DNA of 40,000 bases. Origin: Cristatella mucedo. Lineage: Eukaryota; Bryozoa; Phylactolaemata; Cristatellidae. This document shows positions 28,694-39,320 of this stretch, piece after piece. The notes below the pieces were generated by a model, which worked only from the letters and a program-made list of their open reading frames with translations, did not search any database and was not told the origin of the DNA. How positions within the stretch are numbered: the stretch's first letter is position 1; the number at the start of each line of letters is the position of its first letter. The position numbers and the translations under genes are program-made. The DNA is taken from NCBI GenBank assembly GCA_009760855.2, contig WPIO01000049.1:746001-786000 (forward strand), in the 5' to 3' direction.

Positions 28694-29070
28694 GTGCACC
28701 ACCAGAGCGTCTGGCTACGAGTTACTTCGGCGGCCACGGAGAACACAAAATGCAGCCAGATTGTCGCTCAATTTGACAGCAGCGGAGACTTCGCTGGCTG
28801 GGTTGAGAAGTTTGACCTAGCGTTTGACCAGAGACTCGAGGTACTTACGTTTCCAACAGCCACAAACTCATGCCCTCTTTTTTAACCGGCGGAGCGTTCT
28901 CCGTATACCAGAGCAGCGTCGACTGGCGGGCGAAAAAAGATTACACTCACGTAAAAGAGGCTCTCCGGGCTGCATTTTTGGCGGATAAATTTAGAGCGTA
29001 TGAGGAGCACACGACGCGGCGGCTCCGAGCTGGGTAACCAGTAGACGTATAAATTCTTTGCGTAGGCAGC
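28694..29070 (+). pseudogene. LTR-retrotransposon gag fragment, broken
   Basis: One frame encodes QFDSSGDFAGWVEKFDLAF; after a one-base shift in the T run near 28878-28885 the adjacent frame gives FLTGGAFSVYQ, KEALRAAFLADKFRAYEEH and RRLRAG. This is the order of a Gypsy-type gag capsid region (FxGxGDFxxWVEKF, then LPLFLxGxAxxVY, then LxxAFxxDxFxAYE). Stops at about 29035 and 29050 follow. No protease, polymerase or LTR is attached, and a LINE-A fragment interrupts it at 29079. Recognition is by motif order, not by search. Confidence 0.65.
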
Positions 29071-29074
29071 GAAG

Positions 29075-29346
29075 GCAATGGCAACTACTCTCCTACTGCC
29101 GACTATGGCTCATCATTTTCAGCGGTCCTGAGCTGCTACTTCTATGCTACTCACTACCTCAACTGCTCTCCTGACTCTGCTATGCTTCCCACTTTCTCTT
29201 TGTTGCGTGAGACGAAGTCTGTTGGCTACCGAATGCGTACCGAAAGCCGCTTAGGCTGTGAGTGCGCTATACAAAACTCTCCTGCGTAACACCCACATGG
29301 TCTTTACGACTTTGTGGAGTTACAGACGGAGATACATTACATTACA
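29075..29346 (+). mobile_element. LINE-A 3' end fragment
   Basis: Starts at GCAACTACTCTCCTACTGCC and carries the same C-terminal coding piece, CGCTATACAAAACTCTCCTG, TGTGGAGTTACAG and a TACATT tail as the copies at 6548 and 21050. It appears inserted within the gag fragment. Confidence 0.88.
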
Positions 29347-29450
29347 AGGCTGGGCTCCGTGTGGGATCTCGACTCGCATCTAGCAGCGGCATGTCCGGAG
29401 CGTCTCGCCGCTACGCAGCCGAAAAAGGAGTAAAGGGAGGCGCATGTTAA
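29347..29450 (+). pseudogene. Possible continuation of the gag fragment
   Basis: Directly after the LINE-A tail a frame reads AGLRVGSRLASSSGMSGASR, which resembles the later gag segment (AGLPxxVxRxLxASSxM) of the same kind of element. If right, the LINE-A copy split the gag. The resemblance is short. Confidence 0.3.
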
Positions 29451-31584
29451 GCGCCAGCACATTTCCTTGATCGTCAACTCAACTGCCAACAATAAAAGTT
29501 CGCAGCAATCGCTCGTTGCCGGTCGGCGTGCCGCACGACGAGGTGTTGTATAACACTCGGCGCCGGTGGCGGCTGTTCTTATGGAGTTTCAAGGAGACAC
29601 AGCTCGGACGTGAGCGGTCAACGAGACTGTGGCGGGCAACATCCTTACACCAGTCAGTGCAGGGCTGGACTGCCTTGTATCTGAGATCGTACCGAGCTGC
29701 GATGTGCCTCTTGAAATACAAGCTCAAGAACAAAGGTGTACGTAGGAAGCCTGTACAAAGGCATACAAATGATAACTCATACTGCCCAGGTGATGGACCA
29801 TTTATGTAGATAATTAGAAAGCCCCGAGAAAGTAAGCCGAGTTGCTCACGTGCCTGTCTGCCACTGTATACTGTCCGAGCTGAACAGAACGACTGCCTTT
29901 TTCAAGGCAATTGTCGGTATGTGCATTATGCAGCTTGTGCTGCAAATATATGCCAGCATTATTTGTCTCTTGGTTGTCGGTTGTCTTTGGTTGCACTCGC
30001 CAAAACTTCCAGTTTTGGCTATGGAGGCTGCAACGATGGATGCTGGCAAAACGTTGTCCAAGGACAACTTTCATCACTATCGATGAATGCTGAGACTCTG
30101 AGCTCCTCCAGAAAGTTAAATAAACATCATCTGCAACTCCATTTACCACTGAATGCACCACGGACTTCCACTTTGCAGTTGCTTGTTACCACTGTTTGCC
30201 TTATAAATTTACAGCTTCGTCAAAACTCGGCCGATCGGTATGAAATTCGAAATACATGCTCTTATGTATGTGTTTCGATGTTTTATGTCGACAAATATAG
30301 TAACAATCTTGTTATTCGTCACCTACATGTTTTGGCAGCTTAAGTTGGCTTCTGTGAGTGCTGTCACAGCACTAGTACTAGGTACCTGGTAAATTGTACA
30401 ACTTGGTCGATACTGGGCCGATCTGCATGAAACTTGGAATATAGGTGGAGCTCACCTGTCTCGACACTCACCCCCTGCACATGTATGCATGATGGGTGTG
30501 TATGCGTATAATGTGCCAGTGACAAAGTGTCCGTGGGCTGTGTTCGTGATGACAGTCAACAGTTTAAGATGTCAATTTAAAAAAAAAAAAGGTTTTTTGT
30601 GGGCAGTTAGTCTCCAGTCGATTGTCTTGCATTTTTTGAGTGGTTTGCCATATTTCTACAATTACGTTTTAATCATCGAAAAAATTTGGAGCTGATTTTA
30701 CCAGCAGTGCTATACGTGACCTTGGACTTTTAAAGGTCATAAGAAGGTCAAAACAGCAGCTATTGTACATCAAATGATAGCTAATGCTACCAGTGTTCTT
30801 CGTGCCAATTTTCATGCCAATCAGTTAACTGGTCTTCGTACAATATTTTATAAACATGCTTTTGGAGGGACAACTCCCCTATTGGCGGCCATTTTGGGGG
30901 ATAACTCCCAATACTGCCGGACTTACCCCCTTATACTACCAACACAAAGACAACCAATTAATTGGTAGCGGCGAGCAAACGATATGGAAAAGCTAGTACT
31001 CCTCACTATATACTGGATAATAGTAGTTTCAAAAATAAAACATTTATAAATCACCCTTGGAGAGCTAAATCTCTTTCTGGGCACTAAGCATAGGGTGGAT
31101 AGTGTTAAAAAACGTTAACTTTCGGCGTGTTAAAATGGAGCGGTTGAGGTCCTCGCCTGCAGAAGAGAAAGCTCAGGTTTAACTTACGAAACCAGCAAGA
31201 CTCACAAGACACATGGAATAAGGTGTTTGCTAGACACAAGGCGCAAGCACCGTATTCCATACTTATATTCGCTACTTATCAACCGCATAAATTAGCGTGC
31301 TGAAATTAAAAGCACGTGTGCAGTAGGGGTTTACATGGAACTTTTCCGATTAGGTCGCATTGCGCCACTATTCACCGTCACTAGACTGTAGACATGCTTT
31401 ACGCAGCTACACTCTCCCTTTTCAGGTAGCCGGTCTAACTTTTCAAGCAGATTCTGTTTCCACTTAGATGCTAGGTTTTTCAATAATACTCTGTGGTATC
31501 TCACACGCCTTATCTTTCTTCACATCGCCCGGTGACAGCTGCTATAATTTCGGGCTTGACGGGCTTTTGCTGTTATGGCTCTTA
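29451..31584. other. Unassigned spacer
   Basis: A 97-codon frame at 29516-29809 and a 140-codon frame at 29921-30343 are open but have no recognised domain, and overlapping frames on the other strand are equally open. An A run lies at 30579-30590. I see no supported gene, RNA or repeat. Confidence 0.35.
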
Positions 31585-31745
31585 TAATAAGATAATAATG
31601 ATAATGGGTAATTTCTATAGCGCCGTAAGAGAACTAAAAGCCAAATCTATGTGCTTTACATCTCCCTTCAAGAGAATCGGCACCCGAGCGTTTGCGACCG
31701 TGAACTTCACGCTAACACTCTTCCCAGCGTTCTGACCTAGAGTTG
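31585..31745 (-). repeat. SINE-like element with LINE-B-like tail, antisense
   Basis: On the minus strand a possible head (TGAAGTTCACGGTCGC region) is followed by GTAAAGCACATAGA, TTTTAGTTCTCTTACGGCGCTATAG and a run of ATT/ATC units. The tail logic matches SINE type 2; no clear B box is visible. Confidence 0.4.
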
Positions 31746-31861
31746 AAACGTAGTTCACCCTCGACAAAGTGTAGCGAATGTGGCCTCTCGGCTACGACGA
31801 GTTCAAGCGTTGGAAGTGATAGGGCAGTAAAGGGCCGTCAGTTGACGGTTGACAATTAAAT

Positions 31862-32015
31862 ATATACAATAAAATATGTTTCGTTTTTGTGGTGCCCTAA
31901 GAATGTCTACTCTCGCTCTTTACGCGATTGACTTAAGCCAAAGGACTCGAGCCCACGACTTTGATATTTCAAAGCAAGCACCTTACCTGTGGGCCAATCT
32001 CGCTATTTATGGAGT
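31862..32015 (-). repeat. tRNA-derived SINE type 2-like
   Basis: On the minus strand an A-box-like TTGGCCCACAGGTAAGGTG (near 31980-31998) and B box GGGCTCGAGTCC (near 31945-31956), followed by a stretch with TTCTTAGGGCACC. Head and boxes are clear; the tail is decayed. Confidence 0.55.
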
Positions 32016-32689
32016 TGCGGCGATAGTTTGACATGTCGACTGAGTTGCAAAGAACGAAAGTGAATTCGTGCGCCAGTCGAAAATAAAGCCAAGGTAAGAC
32101 CTAAGCTAAAGGGAAATGAATGCCGCTGAACGGCTGGCTAAATTTTAATGCAGAGCTTTGCGGCGCTTGGGCAGTGATCGCGTTTCCTGGTCGGGCCCAG
32201 TCATCACGCATGTATGAGAACGCACCGCTCGACGAGCACTCGACACCGCTCGAAGAAACGTAGACTTCACTAGGCAAAGCTGTAGCTCTTTTGTGAATTT
32301 TTAACTTTTTTTTATAGCACGGCTCCCCACGTGGACGTGGCCTCAGGAAGGCAACTTACTGCGAAGCCTCATTTACGTCACACGCGCTACTGCTCTCGGC
32401 CTCCGCGTTATTGCATTGCCTATCGTCATCTCAGTATCTGCATCTCCGTCGCGGCTGTAGAGAAGCAGCTTCCTTAGCGTTCACATTTACGTTTACGTGG
32501 TTTGCCGAATTCGCTGCAGTGGTCCCGTTGCTCACCCCTGTTGTGTGCTCCTGCGGCTTCTGCTGTATTTAGCGAAGCGCCTGTTACTAACGCACATGCC
32601 TGTGGCCAATAGTTAAGCCAATGAAGCAGAGCAGCGTCAGGCCACTAATGCAGGTTATTTTTCGTGTCGTCTGCTGCGATTGATAGAGC
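32016..32689. other. No gene recognised
   Basis: No exon or repeat is supported between the SINE remnant and the LTR-like segment. Confidence 0.35.
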
Positions 32690-32770
32690 TCTCATATATA
32701 CGCCCATTGAGAGGAATAAAGCAGAGTCTCATTTACCGCGAACGTTCGCCCCGCTGTGTCTCAGTGAGGC
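32690..32770 (+). repeat. Possible LTR R-region
   Basis: TCATATATACGCCC is followed 14 nt later by AATAAAGCAGAGTCTCATT. A TATA box closely followed by a polyadenylation signal is the compact layout of some retrotransposon LTRs. No matching second LTR or primer-binding site was found in the window, so it may be a coincidence. Confidence 0.22.
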
Positions 32771-32934
32771 TCTCACTAGTGCAGGCGCTCGGGCCAAAGA
32801 CCGAAGCCCCTACCCCACAGGCGAGTTGCGGTACTGACGACGACAGCTGTATTCTATCGTACGCAGGCAAACGCAGGAGAGCGAGCGTACGTACGAATGT
32901 AGAAGCCGTCGTGGGAGCAGCTCCGGAGCTCGCG

Positions 32935-32938
<4 letters not shown>

Positions 32939-32975
<37 letters not shown>

Positions 32976-32991
32976 GAGAGAGAGAGAGAGC
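32939..32991. repeat. (AG)n microsatellite
   Basis: A 53-bp AG run with one GTG interruption. Homopurine mirror repeats of this length can form triplex DNA; not shown here. The Arg-Glu and Leu-Ser frames through it are artefacts. Confidence 0.97.
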
Positions 32992-33299
32992 GAGTGGATA
33001 GCGTGCGTACAGGCTGACGCAGAGGCAGAAAGTTCTTTGCTGTAGGACTAGCAAGTCACTCGACCGCAGCTGACCCATTGCAATCAAATCAAGCTTAGTT
33101 AGCCGATACTGCCCAACTGCATCAACTAATGAGGCGGTACTCGCGCGCTCGTTGGCCGGGCAGACTGGTGTGAGTGCGAACAGCATTGGGGGCGTGGCCA
33201 CGCCTATACTAGAACAGCAGCCGCCGGAGACACCGTCACACAACACCCCTCTCATCGCATTACACCCAGAAGTGAATCCGACTGCCGTCTAGCAGAGTA

Positions 33300-33495
33300 A
33301 AGACCAACTGATTCACCAGCCTCGTTTATAGGGTGGCCACTAAGCCAGAGAGTGGGCAATACAGAATTTCTAGCCTAAGTACTCGAACCAGCGACCTGGG
33401 TCGTTAAGTGCTAGCACATTAAGAAGCCACAACTTAAGAAGCCACAACTTAAGCGCCCACAGGCTAAGAGCCAGAAGCTGTATAAATGAGCTTGC
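33300..33495 (-). repeat. SINE type 1 remnant with a 17-bp duplication
   Basis: On the minus strand a degenerate B box (GGTTCGAGTAC, near 33384-33394) and body are recognisable, and the head contains a tandem copy of AAGAAGCCACAACTTAA at about 33419-33452. Confidence 0.5.
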
Positions 33496-33769
33496 TGAAT
33501 CATCTGACTTTTACTTTAGGAAGAGGAGGAACCAATTCGCAATATTCATCTGCTGCTGCAGCTGTGCTGCTGACACTTGTAGCGTGCTTCATCAATCTTA
33601 GTGTGACTTTGCTGAATTTCTTCTATTCTCTCAGCGGCCGCATCGCTTCGGCTTGTGAGTCCAGAGCCACACAATCGTTACGCCGTGCCCGTAGAATATC
33701 CTGATCGAAAATCTCGCACGCGGTCCTGATATCGACATAGCTACGTTCAAAAATCAAAGGCAACGTTAC

Positions 33770-33900
33770 ATTATATCGAGAACGCTAATAATAACAATAA
33801 CAGGTCGTTTGTCTCAACTCTAAGAGAACTAAATATTTATTTAGGCTCTTTTTACAAATCGCTTCAAGAGACTCAATAACCAAGAGTTAGTGACGTGCGT
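33770..33900 (-). repeat. Decayed LINE-B type tail, antisense
   Basis: AATAATAACAATAAC units, then CTCTAAGAGAACTAAAT and TTTACAAATCGCTTC, a plausible reverse complement of a LINE-B/SINE-2 terminus. Confidence 0.4.
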
Positions 33901-35673
33901 TGCAACGTGCTTAGAAGAGCCTGCTAAGCAAACAAGATGACACTCGTTACCGCGTTTAGTGAGACCTTCGGCTGGTAAGATGCACTGAATCATGTCCAAA
34001 AGTAAGTAAGAACGAACAAAGTAAGAACGAAAAGCACACAGGAAAAAAGTTCAGTGTGTAGCCGAGTTCCAGGGGGTCAAAGGCTAGTTCCCGCCAAACC
34101 CGCTATACTCCGGCCACGCTGCCGCTCGCCATGCCGCAGAGCTAGCGTAAGACGAGCGACCATCAGGTTAAACCTCTTTATGATAACGCATGCGCCAACA
34201 ACAACAGGGGAACTAAACAAGTCTACAGGGAGGGTCCTAAACAAAGTACACTAGAAGGGCGCAAGACGACGCAGCAAGCGCGAACAAACGTGTTAGTTAG
34301 GGTCAGTCGGCTTCCACCGTCACACCGTCGCCGGCCTCCGTCCCACCAGTACAAGCGTACACCGCACAGGACCCGGCTAGCTGAGTATTCTGGGATAGAC
34401 GGAGCAGACGTCCACAACAGTCGAGAGCTTCCGCCGAAAGATGCCAACACACGGGGGGGGGGTTCACGAACACGCTACACGGGGAACGAGAATAAAACAA
34501 GCCAACAACGAGCGAGCTATCCAGCTCCGCTCGGGCCTTGGGTACTCTTTCCCTTGCGTGCGTGGCAGCATCGCCGGAGCACACCTGCACCCATCCAGGT
34601 GCATAACTCGGCGAGACCGGGAGCCTCCAACACCACGTGTTACGCGACCAACTTCTCCTACCCAAGAGCCCCGGTGACCTTACCCCGATGACCTTACCAC
34701 ACATGCCGTAGGTCCGACCCCGGCTTAGCCGGTGACCCCAACCCTCATTATAGCCGTCCGGTCCCAGCCAACCGAACCCAGCCTGGGTACTAGTATAAGG
34801 TGAACGGTACGCTGACAGAAAAATATGTGTCTTTAGCTGAGGCTTAAATGATGCAAGGGCGTTTTAGGAAGTGACGTAGCTAGTAGTTAGTTCCTGATTT
34901 TCGACGCAAACGAGCTGAAGGCTCGGTAGCCAAAATATTTTAATTCACTTCGAGAGACGGCGAGATGACTAGATGCTCAGCCGCGGTTGGTGAGAGAGCG
35001 CAAGACTTTACGGTACACACTGTTTACACAACCGCTACCAGACAGCGTCACGGCTTTCGCACATTCGTTATAAGCTAATAACAGTGCATGAAGACGCATG
35101 GACGTTTCCAAATTCTTTAGTTTACACGTAGATAAGGTTACTCAGGCAAGATTCGCTAGCCGGCTTCTGGTCGTTCCGACAGCACGTGTAATAGGTTTTT
35201 TGAAGCGTAAAGCAGCAGGATAAGGGTACGAGTGTGAATTCACTATAGTTAAATGCGATAGATAAAATTACGTATTGCTTAATCACAGTTCGATGCTGTA
35301 GTTTCGGTTATCGTCGCAAACACCATTGGACGCCAGCAGCCGAGCAACACCACCAGTTTATTCCACTACGCACGGAACAGGGGGAAGCACAACTCTCTTT
35401 GCCCCTCTCGCCCACCGGAGTCCCGCGATTCCCTTGTCACAACAATCACTAGTAGCACATTCGATCGCTACCACATCGAGTGTCGCAGCCCACTCAACCA
35501 GGGGCAGTGCCATCAATTAAACGAAACCACAGATGCCACAAATAATATTACAGCCTTGAAAGTGATCTTTATTGGCTCTTGGGGTGTTTCTTTTTGGTGG
35601 TTATTAAACTTTTAACCTCAGAGAACCGCGGCGATCTTCACAGTCCGTTCACATTTTAGTTCCACGACTGTTG
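33901..35673. other. Spacer upstream of torsin gene
   Basis: GC-rich block at about 34050-34790 with open frames on both strands (133 codons each way) and a G run at 34454-34463. No domain or splice logic supports a gene. The rest to 35673 is unremarkable and includes the presumed torsin promoter. Confidence 0.35.
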
Positions 35674-35681
35674 TGACGTCA
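35674..35681. promoter_or_regulatory. Palindromic CRE/ATF site
   Basis: TGACGTCA, the full cyclic-AMP response element, lies 45 bp upstream of the torsin start codon. CREB/ATF factors, including ER-stress ATFs, bind this sequence. Position near an ER-protein gene start makes a regulatory role plausible but unproven. Confidence 0.45.
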
Positions 35682-35725
35682 CTCACACAGCGATTCCGTT
35701 CAAGATCTAGCTGTGAGCCGGGACT

Positions 35726-35906
35726 ATGACTCCTACCGTACCTCTGCTGCTAGTGTTTAGCTGTAGCTGTGCCGTTGTTAAAGCGCCAATTCCTTTCATT
35801 CCCGCCGGTTTGGCGTTAGGTGCTGCTGTTATCGGTGCCGCAGTGAAGTTCCGATGCCAAGTATTAGCATGTTGTGATCCATACTGGATACCCGGCGATA
35901 TTACAG
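35726..35906 (+). CDS. TOR1A: Torsin exon 1
   Basis: Encodes MTPTVPLLLVFSCSC, a signal peptide, the hydrophobic hairpin-like segment and LACCDPYWIPGDIT. Donor GTGCGT at 35907, phase 1. Confidence 0.88.
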
Positions 35907-38272
35907 GTGCGTCTCCCGCATGCGAAGAGGTTTTCGAGCCCAGCCCAAGCGTTGCTCGTCGGCTTTTCAGTGCACAGTGAGCCGGGATTTCATGGAGTGG
36001 GAGGTTCCCTGTCAAAGAGTCAGCACCGATGATTGCGGCACGCTTCAGATTGAATGAAACCAGTGAAGCCACGGACCAAGAATGGCCGTGATCGGCAGAG
36101 TGGTAGTCGTGCAGCGAATCGAGAATCAGGTTGAGATCGGATTGTCCAAAACTTCCGAGGTGATTATTTTCCAGGTTTATGTGGACTCGGGGGTCCCAAT
36201 AACCGAAGCGTATTAGTCGTGGGCAAACCTAGTGTTAAGAAAACCAACACTCAAAATGTGCAGGGCCAACACATCTACTGTAGCATGTGCGAGCAATCTG
36301 GGTGGCGTGTTCCAAATTGGCCTTTCATCCCTTTTTAAGACGACCACACTAACTCTGCAGTCAATTGTAATTCGCATTGCGAAAATTCTGCCCTGCTTTG
36401 ATTGTGGTACCACATCTAAGTTGGTCCATGCGTTTGTGACATGGCTTCGACTTCTGTAACTCACTGGTCTTTCAGCATATGCAGTGAACCGCGTAAAGTT
36501 TATGTAAAATTCAGCAGCCAGTCTTGTCTGTTGTGAATGTCGCAATTGCCACTTTGCGCTACTTCTCACCGAATTGCATTGGCTCCCTGCAAGCAGTGCA
36601 TCGAATTCAAGATACTGCCGCCCAATTTTAGGTACCCCATTCTCTTGCTCTGCCTTACTTGTCCAAACTGTTTTTCAATCAGTCTAGCCATCGTACGCCT
36701 CGCATCTGACTCATGTCGTTTAGCTGTGTCTGTAACCAACCTCAAACCCTTTAGAAATCATGCCTTTAGTTAGTATGCTCCTAAAGCATAGAACTCACTG
36801 CTGACTGACTTCACAATACCCTTCGACTGACGTCATTTAAAATGAAGCTAAACAAGCACTAGTTCGCTACAGCATTTGCAGGGCCTCTGTGAATTGTACT
36901 TTTGTGTGCATATTAGGGCTGATATTATGTATGCTATCACTAAGCAATTGACGTACTAACCTTACAGCTTGTCAAGTGCAATTGTAGATGTAGAATGCGG
37001 CGAAGAGCATTGTGTCTGCAAACCTTTATCGTGTTCTCTGTTATTGTACCAAGCTACCGATTGCTTCAGCACATGCCTATTGTTTGCTGTTTTGGTTGCT
37101 TTGGTATTATAAGGCTTTCCCGTGATTCGGTAGTTTGTATTTTTATTAGGCCTGCAAAAATCATTCGAGGAACGACTTTTTGGGCAGCACCTAGTAATTG
37201 ATACTGTGGTAAAGAGCTTGCGGAGTCATCTGCGCACCGAGAATCCATCCAAAGCACTCGTGCTGTCATTCCATGGGTGGACTGGAGGAGGAAAGACCTT
37301 TGTGAGCAAGATGATTGCTCAGAACGTCTTTCGTCTGGGTCTAAAGAGTAGATATGTCCATTTCCAGAGTGCCACGCTTCATTTCCCACATGTCCAATAT
37401 GAAGACAGATATAAGGTGAATAAGGCAGGCTTCTCCTTTTTGTAGTTGTGCGTTTGGAGTTGTCTCAGCACCGGTCATTCGATTTATGGGGTGCCTTATT
37501 GTCAGTGACATGCTGATAGTGCGGCTTCGCCATCGCGAAACCAGCATCTAACACCTATTACCTTAGGATTGACTTCTTCATCTTGCATGGCTCATTTTGC
37601 TCTCGTCTCGTTCTGTTCTAGGTTCAACTGCATAGACTTGTTAAAAATGGAGTAACAGATTGCAGCCGGTCTCTCTTCATATTTGACGAAGTAGAAAAGA
37701 TGCCCGTTGCACTCTTAGACTCTCTAATGACATTTCTGGACCACCACGAGCAGGTCGATGGCGTGGACTACAGGAAGGCCATGTTCATATTCATCAGGTG
37801 GCATATTGCTCTGATGCTGTGCGTCGTGAACTTCCTTCCATCTTCTTGCTGTTGTCTTTAAAAATAGGCTATATTTTCATGGAGGATTGGTTTAACACTC
37901 TTACAGTTATTACTGGTGCTGATGACTTTCTGTGTGTGCTGTCTTTGCTGGCTGTACTCAGTGGACGATGCCGAACTGCACGTATTTCTCTCATCGCGGT
38001 GGCAATATTTGCAGTACCATTGCATGCATGCATGCATGCATCTGCAGCCAAGGGCCTGTGGCAGCTGAGGGCGTAGTCTATGGTATGGCCACTCTGTAGA
38101 TCATTAGACCTGCTGCTTCGATTGCTTCACTGCATGATTCGTTTTAGCAATGCTGGAGGTCAAGCCATTAATCGTTACGTGCTTGAGCACTGGCAAAAGG
38201 GCAATGCTCGGGAAAAAATTCAACTGAAAGACCTCGAAAGCAGAGTTGCAGAAGAGACATATGGAGAGGATG
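35726..38272 (+). CDS. TOR1A: Torsin (AAA+ ATPase of the ER lumen), 3' end outside window
   Basis: Join of 35726-35906, 37150-37415, 37622-37797 and 38148-38272, about 249 residues; all introns GT..AG with matching phases. Torsins are AAA+ ATPases of the ER and nuclear-envelope lumen, activated by LAP1/LULL1-type partners. Seen here: signal peptide (about 1-18), hydrophobic segment (PAGLALGAAVIGAAV, about 26-41), the CxxxxCC...W stretch, LFGQHL (70-75), Walker A GWTGGGKT (103-110, Lys109), TLHFPH, Walker B FIFDEVEK (Asp171, Glu172), sensor 1 FISNAGG and WQKGNAREKIQLKDLE. Human torsin-1A has its Walker residues at 108 and 171, so length agrees. The expected C-terminal 80-90 residues, with sensor 2, are not found before 40000. 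Walker A ends in GKT, not the GKN usual for torsins. The symbol is family-level. Confidence 0.92.
36190..36975 (+). pseudogene. Decayed LINE-B copy in torsin intron 1
   Basis: Begins GGGCAAACCTAGTGTTAAG, matching the LINE-B segment after FLKLNDDK, and continues through stretches equivalent to [21 protein letters not shown] and the C-terminal region, with many indels. Tail eroded to CTTGTCAAGTGCAATTG. Sense orientation to torsin. Confidence 0.75.
37150..37415 (+). CDS. TOR1A: Torsin exon 2 (Walker A)
   Basis: Acceptor TTTTTATTAG; begins GLQKSFEERLFGQHLV and contains HGWTGGGKTFVSKM and ATLHFPHVQYEDRYK. Donor GTGAAT, phase 0. The exon start is fixed by the conserved LQK...GQH segment and the phase of exon 1. 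Confidence 0.93.
37416..37621. other. Torsin intron 2
   Basis: No feature other than the splice sites. Confidence 0.7.
37622..37797 (+). CDS. TOR1A: Torsin exon 3 (Walker B)
   Basis: Acceptor TGTTCTAG; encodes VQLHRLVKNG, SLFIFDEVEKMP, FLDHHEQVDGVDYRKAMFIF. Donor GTGGCA, phase 2. Confidence 0.94.
37798..38147. other. Torsin intron 3 with (CATG)n
   Basis: Contains a short TGCATGCATG run (38021-38040). The 92-codon frame running from exon 3 through this interval has no torsin similarity and is intron read-through. Confidence 0.75.
38148..38272 (+). CDS. TOR1A: Torsin exon 4
   Basis: Acceptor GTTTTAG; completes Ser of sensor 1 (SNAGGQAINRYVLEHW) and encodes GNAREKIQLKDLESRVAEE. The donor is a weak GTAAAA at 38273; the frame otherwise runs on to a stop at 38412 with no torsin similarity. 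Confidence 0.88.
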
Positions 38273-39160
38273 GTAAAATATCTCGCGCTGTGCTTATGCT
38301 AGTGGCCAAGTGTCCCGTGTGGATGAGGGGTTGTGCATTTTTGTATTACGGCCGGTGGGTCTCAAATTCTGTGCTGAAGGCTGCCGTCACTGGTCATATT
38401 TGTGGATTATAGCTGCCAGCTTTTGTTCGGTTTGTACTAAGGATCGTCATGAGGATGGCGTATCTGCTATCGCTAGCTATTTTTGTGTGTGCAGCTTGTC
38501 TATGGGCGACTCTGTAGACAATCGCCGGCGTGAGCAGCTTGGTCGGGTTGTGTTCACCCGATCTTAGTAGCCAATTGTTTACCTATTCATACGGCTGATA
38601 GCAGGGTCTCAATATCTTATTGATAGCGTTAGAGTGACTAGATTGACATGAATGCTCCGGATCGTGTATGACATGAGTTGCTAGTTCCGTTGCACGAGCA
38701 GCTCAGTTATTTGGAGGAGAGAGAGTGTGTGTGTACATGCGCATCAACACTGTACGCATGCAGCTACTACGAATCTGGCAGACTAGCAGGTGTGTGTGGT
38801 GTGTGCATTCTTGCTTGAGTGAGATGCACTTGGGAGAGCGATCTGCCTTTTTATATAATTAGGTAGTGTCGTCATCGCACATCGTATTTCTATACTTTCC
38901 GTCGGCTCTGGGCACTTTACGGTTATTGTCTGCCTTTGATTCGACTCTACTCGTATTTTGTGTTACGATAACCTTGCGTGTATGTGTATGTGTACAGCCG
39001 TTTGCAGTCGGAATCAGAGCCTCTGTGGTTGTAAGAGTTGCTGGCGCGGGCCAGAGCTCATAGTTTGATCATACAGGCATTTTTTGCTCTTCTACCAATG
39101 AAGATAATTTTAACCTCAAGTTAACATATTTAAAAATAATACCATCTGTTTTAAACAACC
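38273..39160. other. Torsin intron 4, 5' part
   Basis: No further torsin exon is recognised. Short GTGTGTGTG and GAGAGAG runs near 38717-38733 and TGTATGTGTATGTG near 38979-38992. Confidence 0.5.
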
Positions 39161-39164
39161 TCAT

Positions 39165-39320
39165 CGCCTCACCATTACTGTAGTGGCAGAAGAGCCTTGG
39201 TGGCTGTCACCCTACTTGCAGCAGGCAGCTGAGGTTGCCTGCCACTGGACTAGAACGCACCACCTGTGTCGAGAAAGTACAATCACCTTAGCCCTGAGGT
39301 AAGATCCAGGCCTAGTCCTC
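39165..39320 (-). repeat. tRNA-derived SINE type 1 in torsin intron
   Basis: On the minus strand, a degenerate B box (GTGCGTTCTAGTCC, near 39247-39260), body with GCAAGTAGGGTGACAG and the 3' block CTCTTCTGCCACTACAG. Antisense to torsin. Confidence 0.62.

Noticed and set aside
34054-34704. Long frames on both strands in GC-rich DNA
   Set aside because: Both strands are equally open, which is typical of GC-rich non-coding DNA. No splice sites or motifs support a gene. I considered an LTR but saw no second copy.
37798-38076. Extension of torsin exon 3 into a separate 92-codon gene
   Set aside because: The frame is intron read-through. The exon 3 to exon 4 splice restores sensor 1 (FISNAGG) exactly, so this interval is intron.
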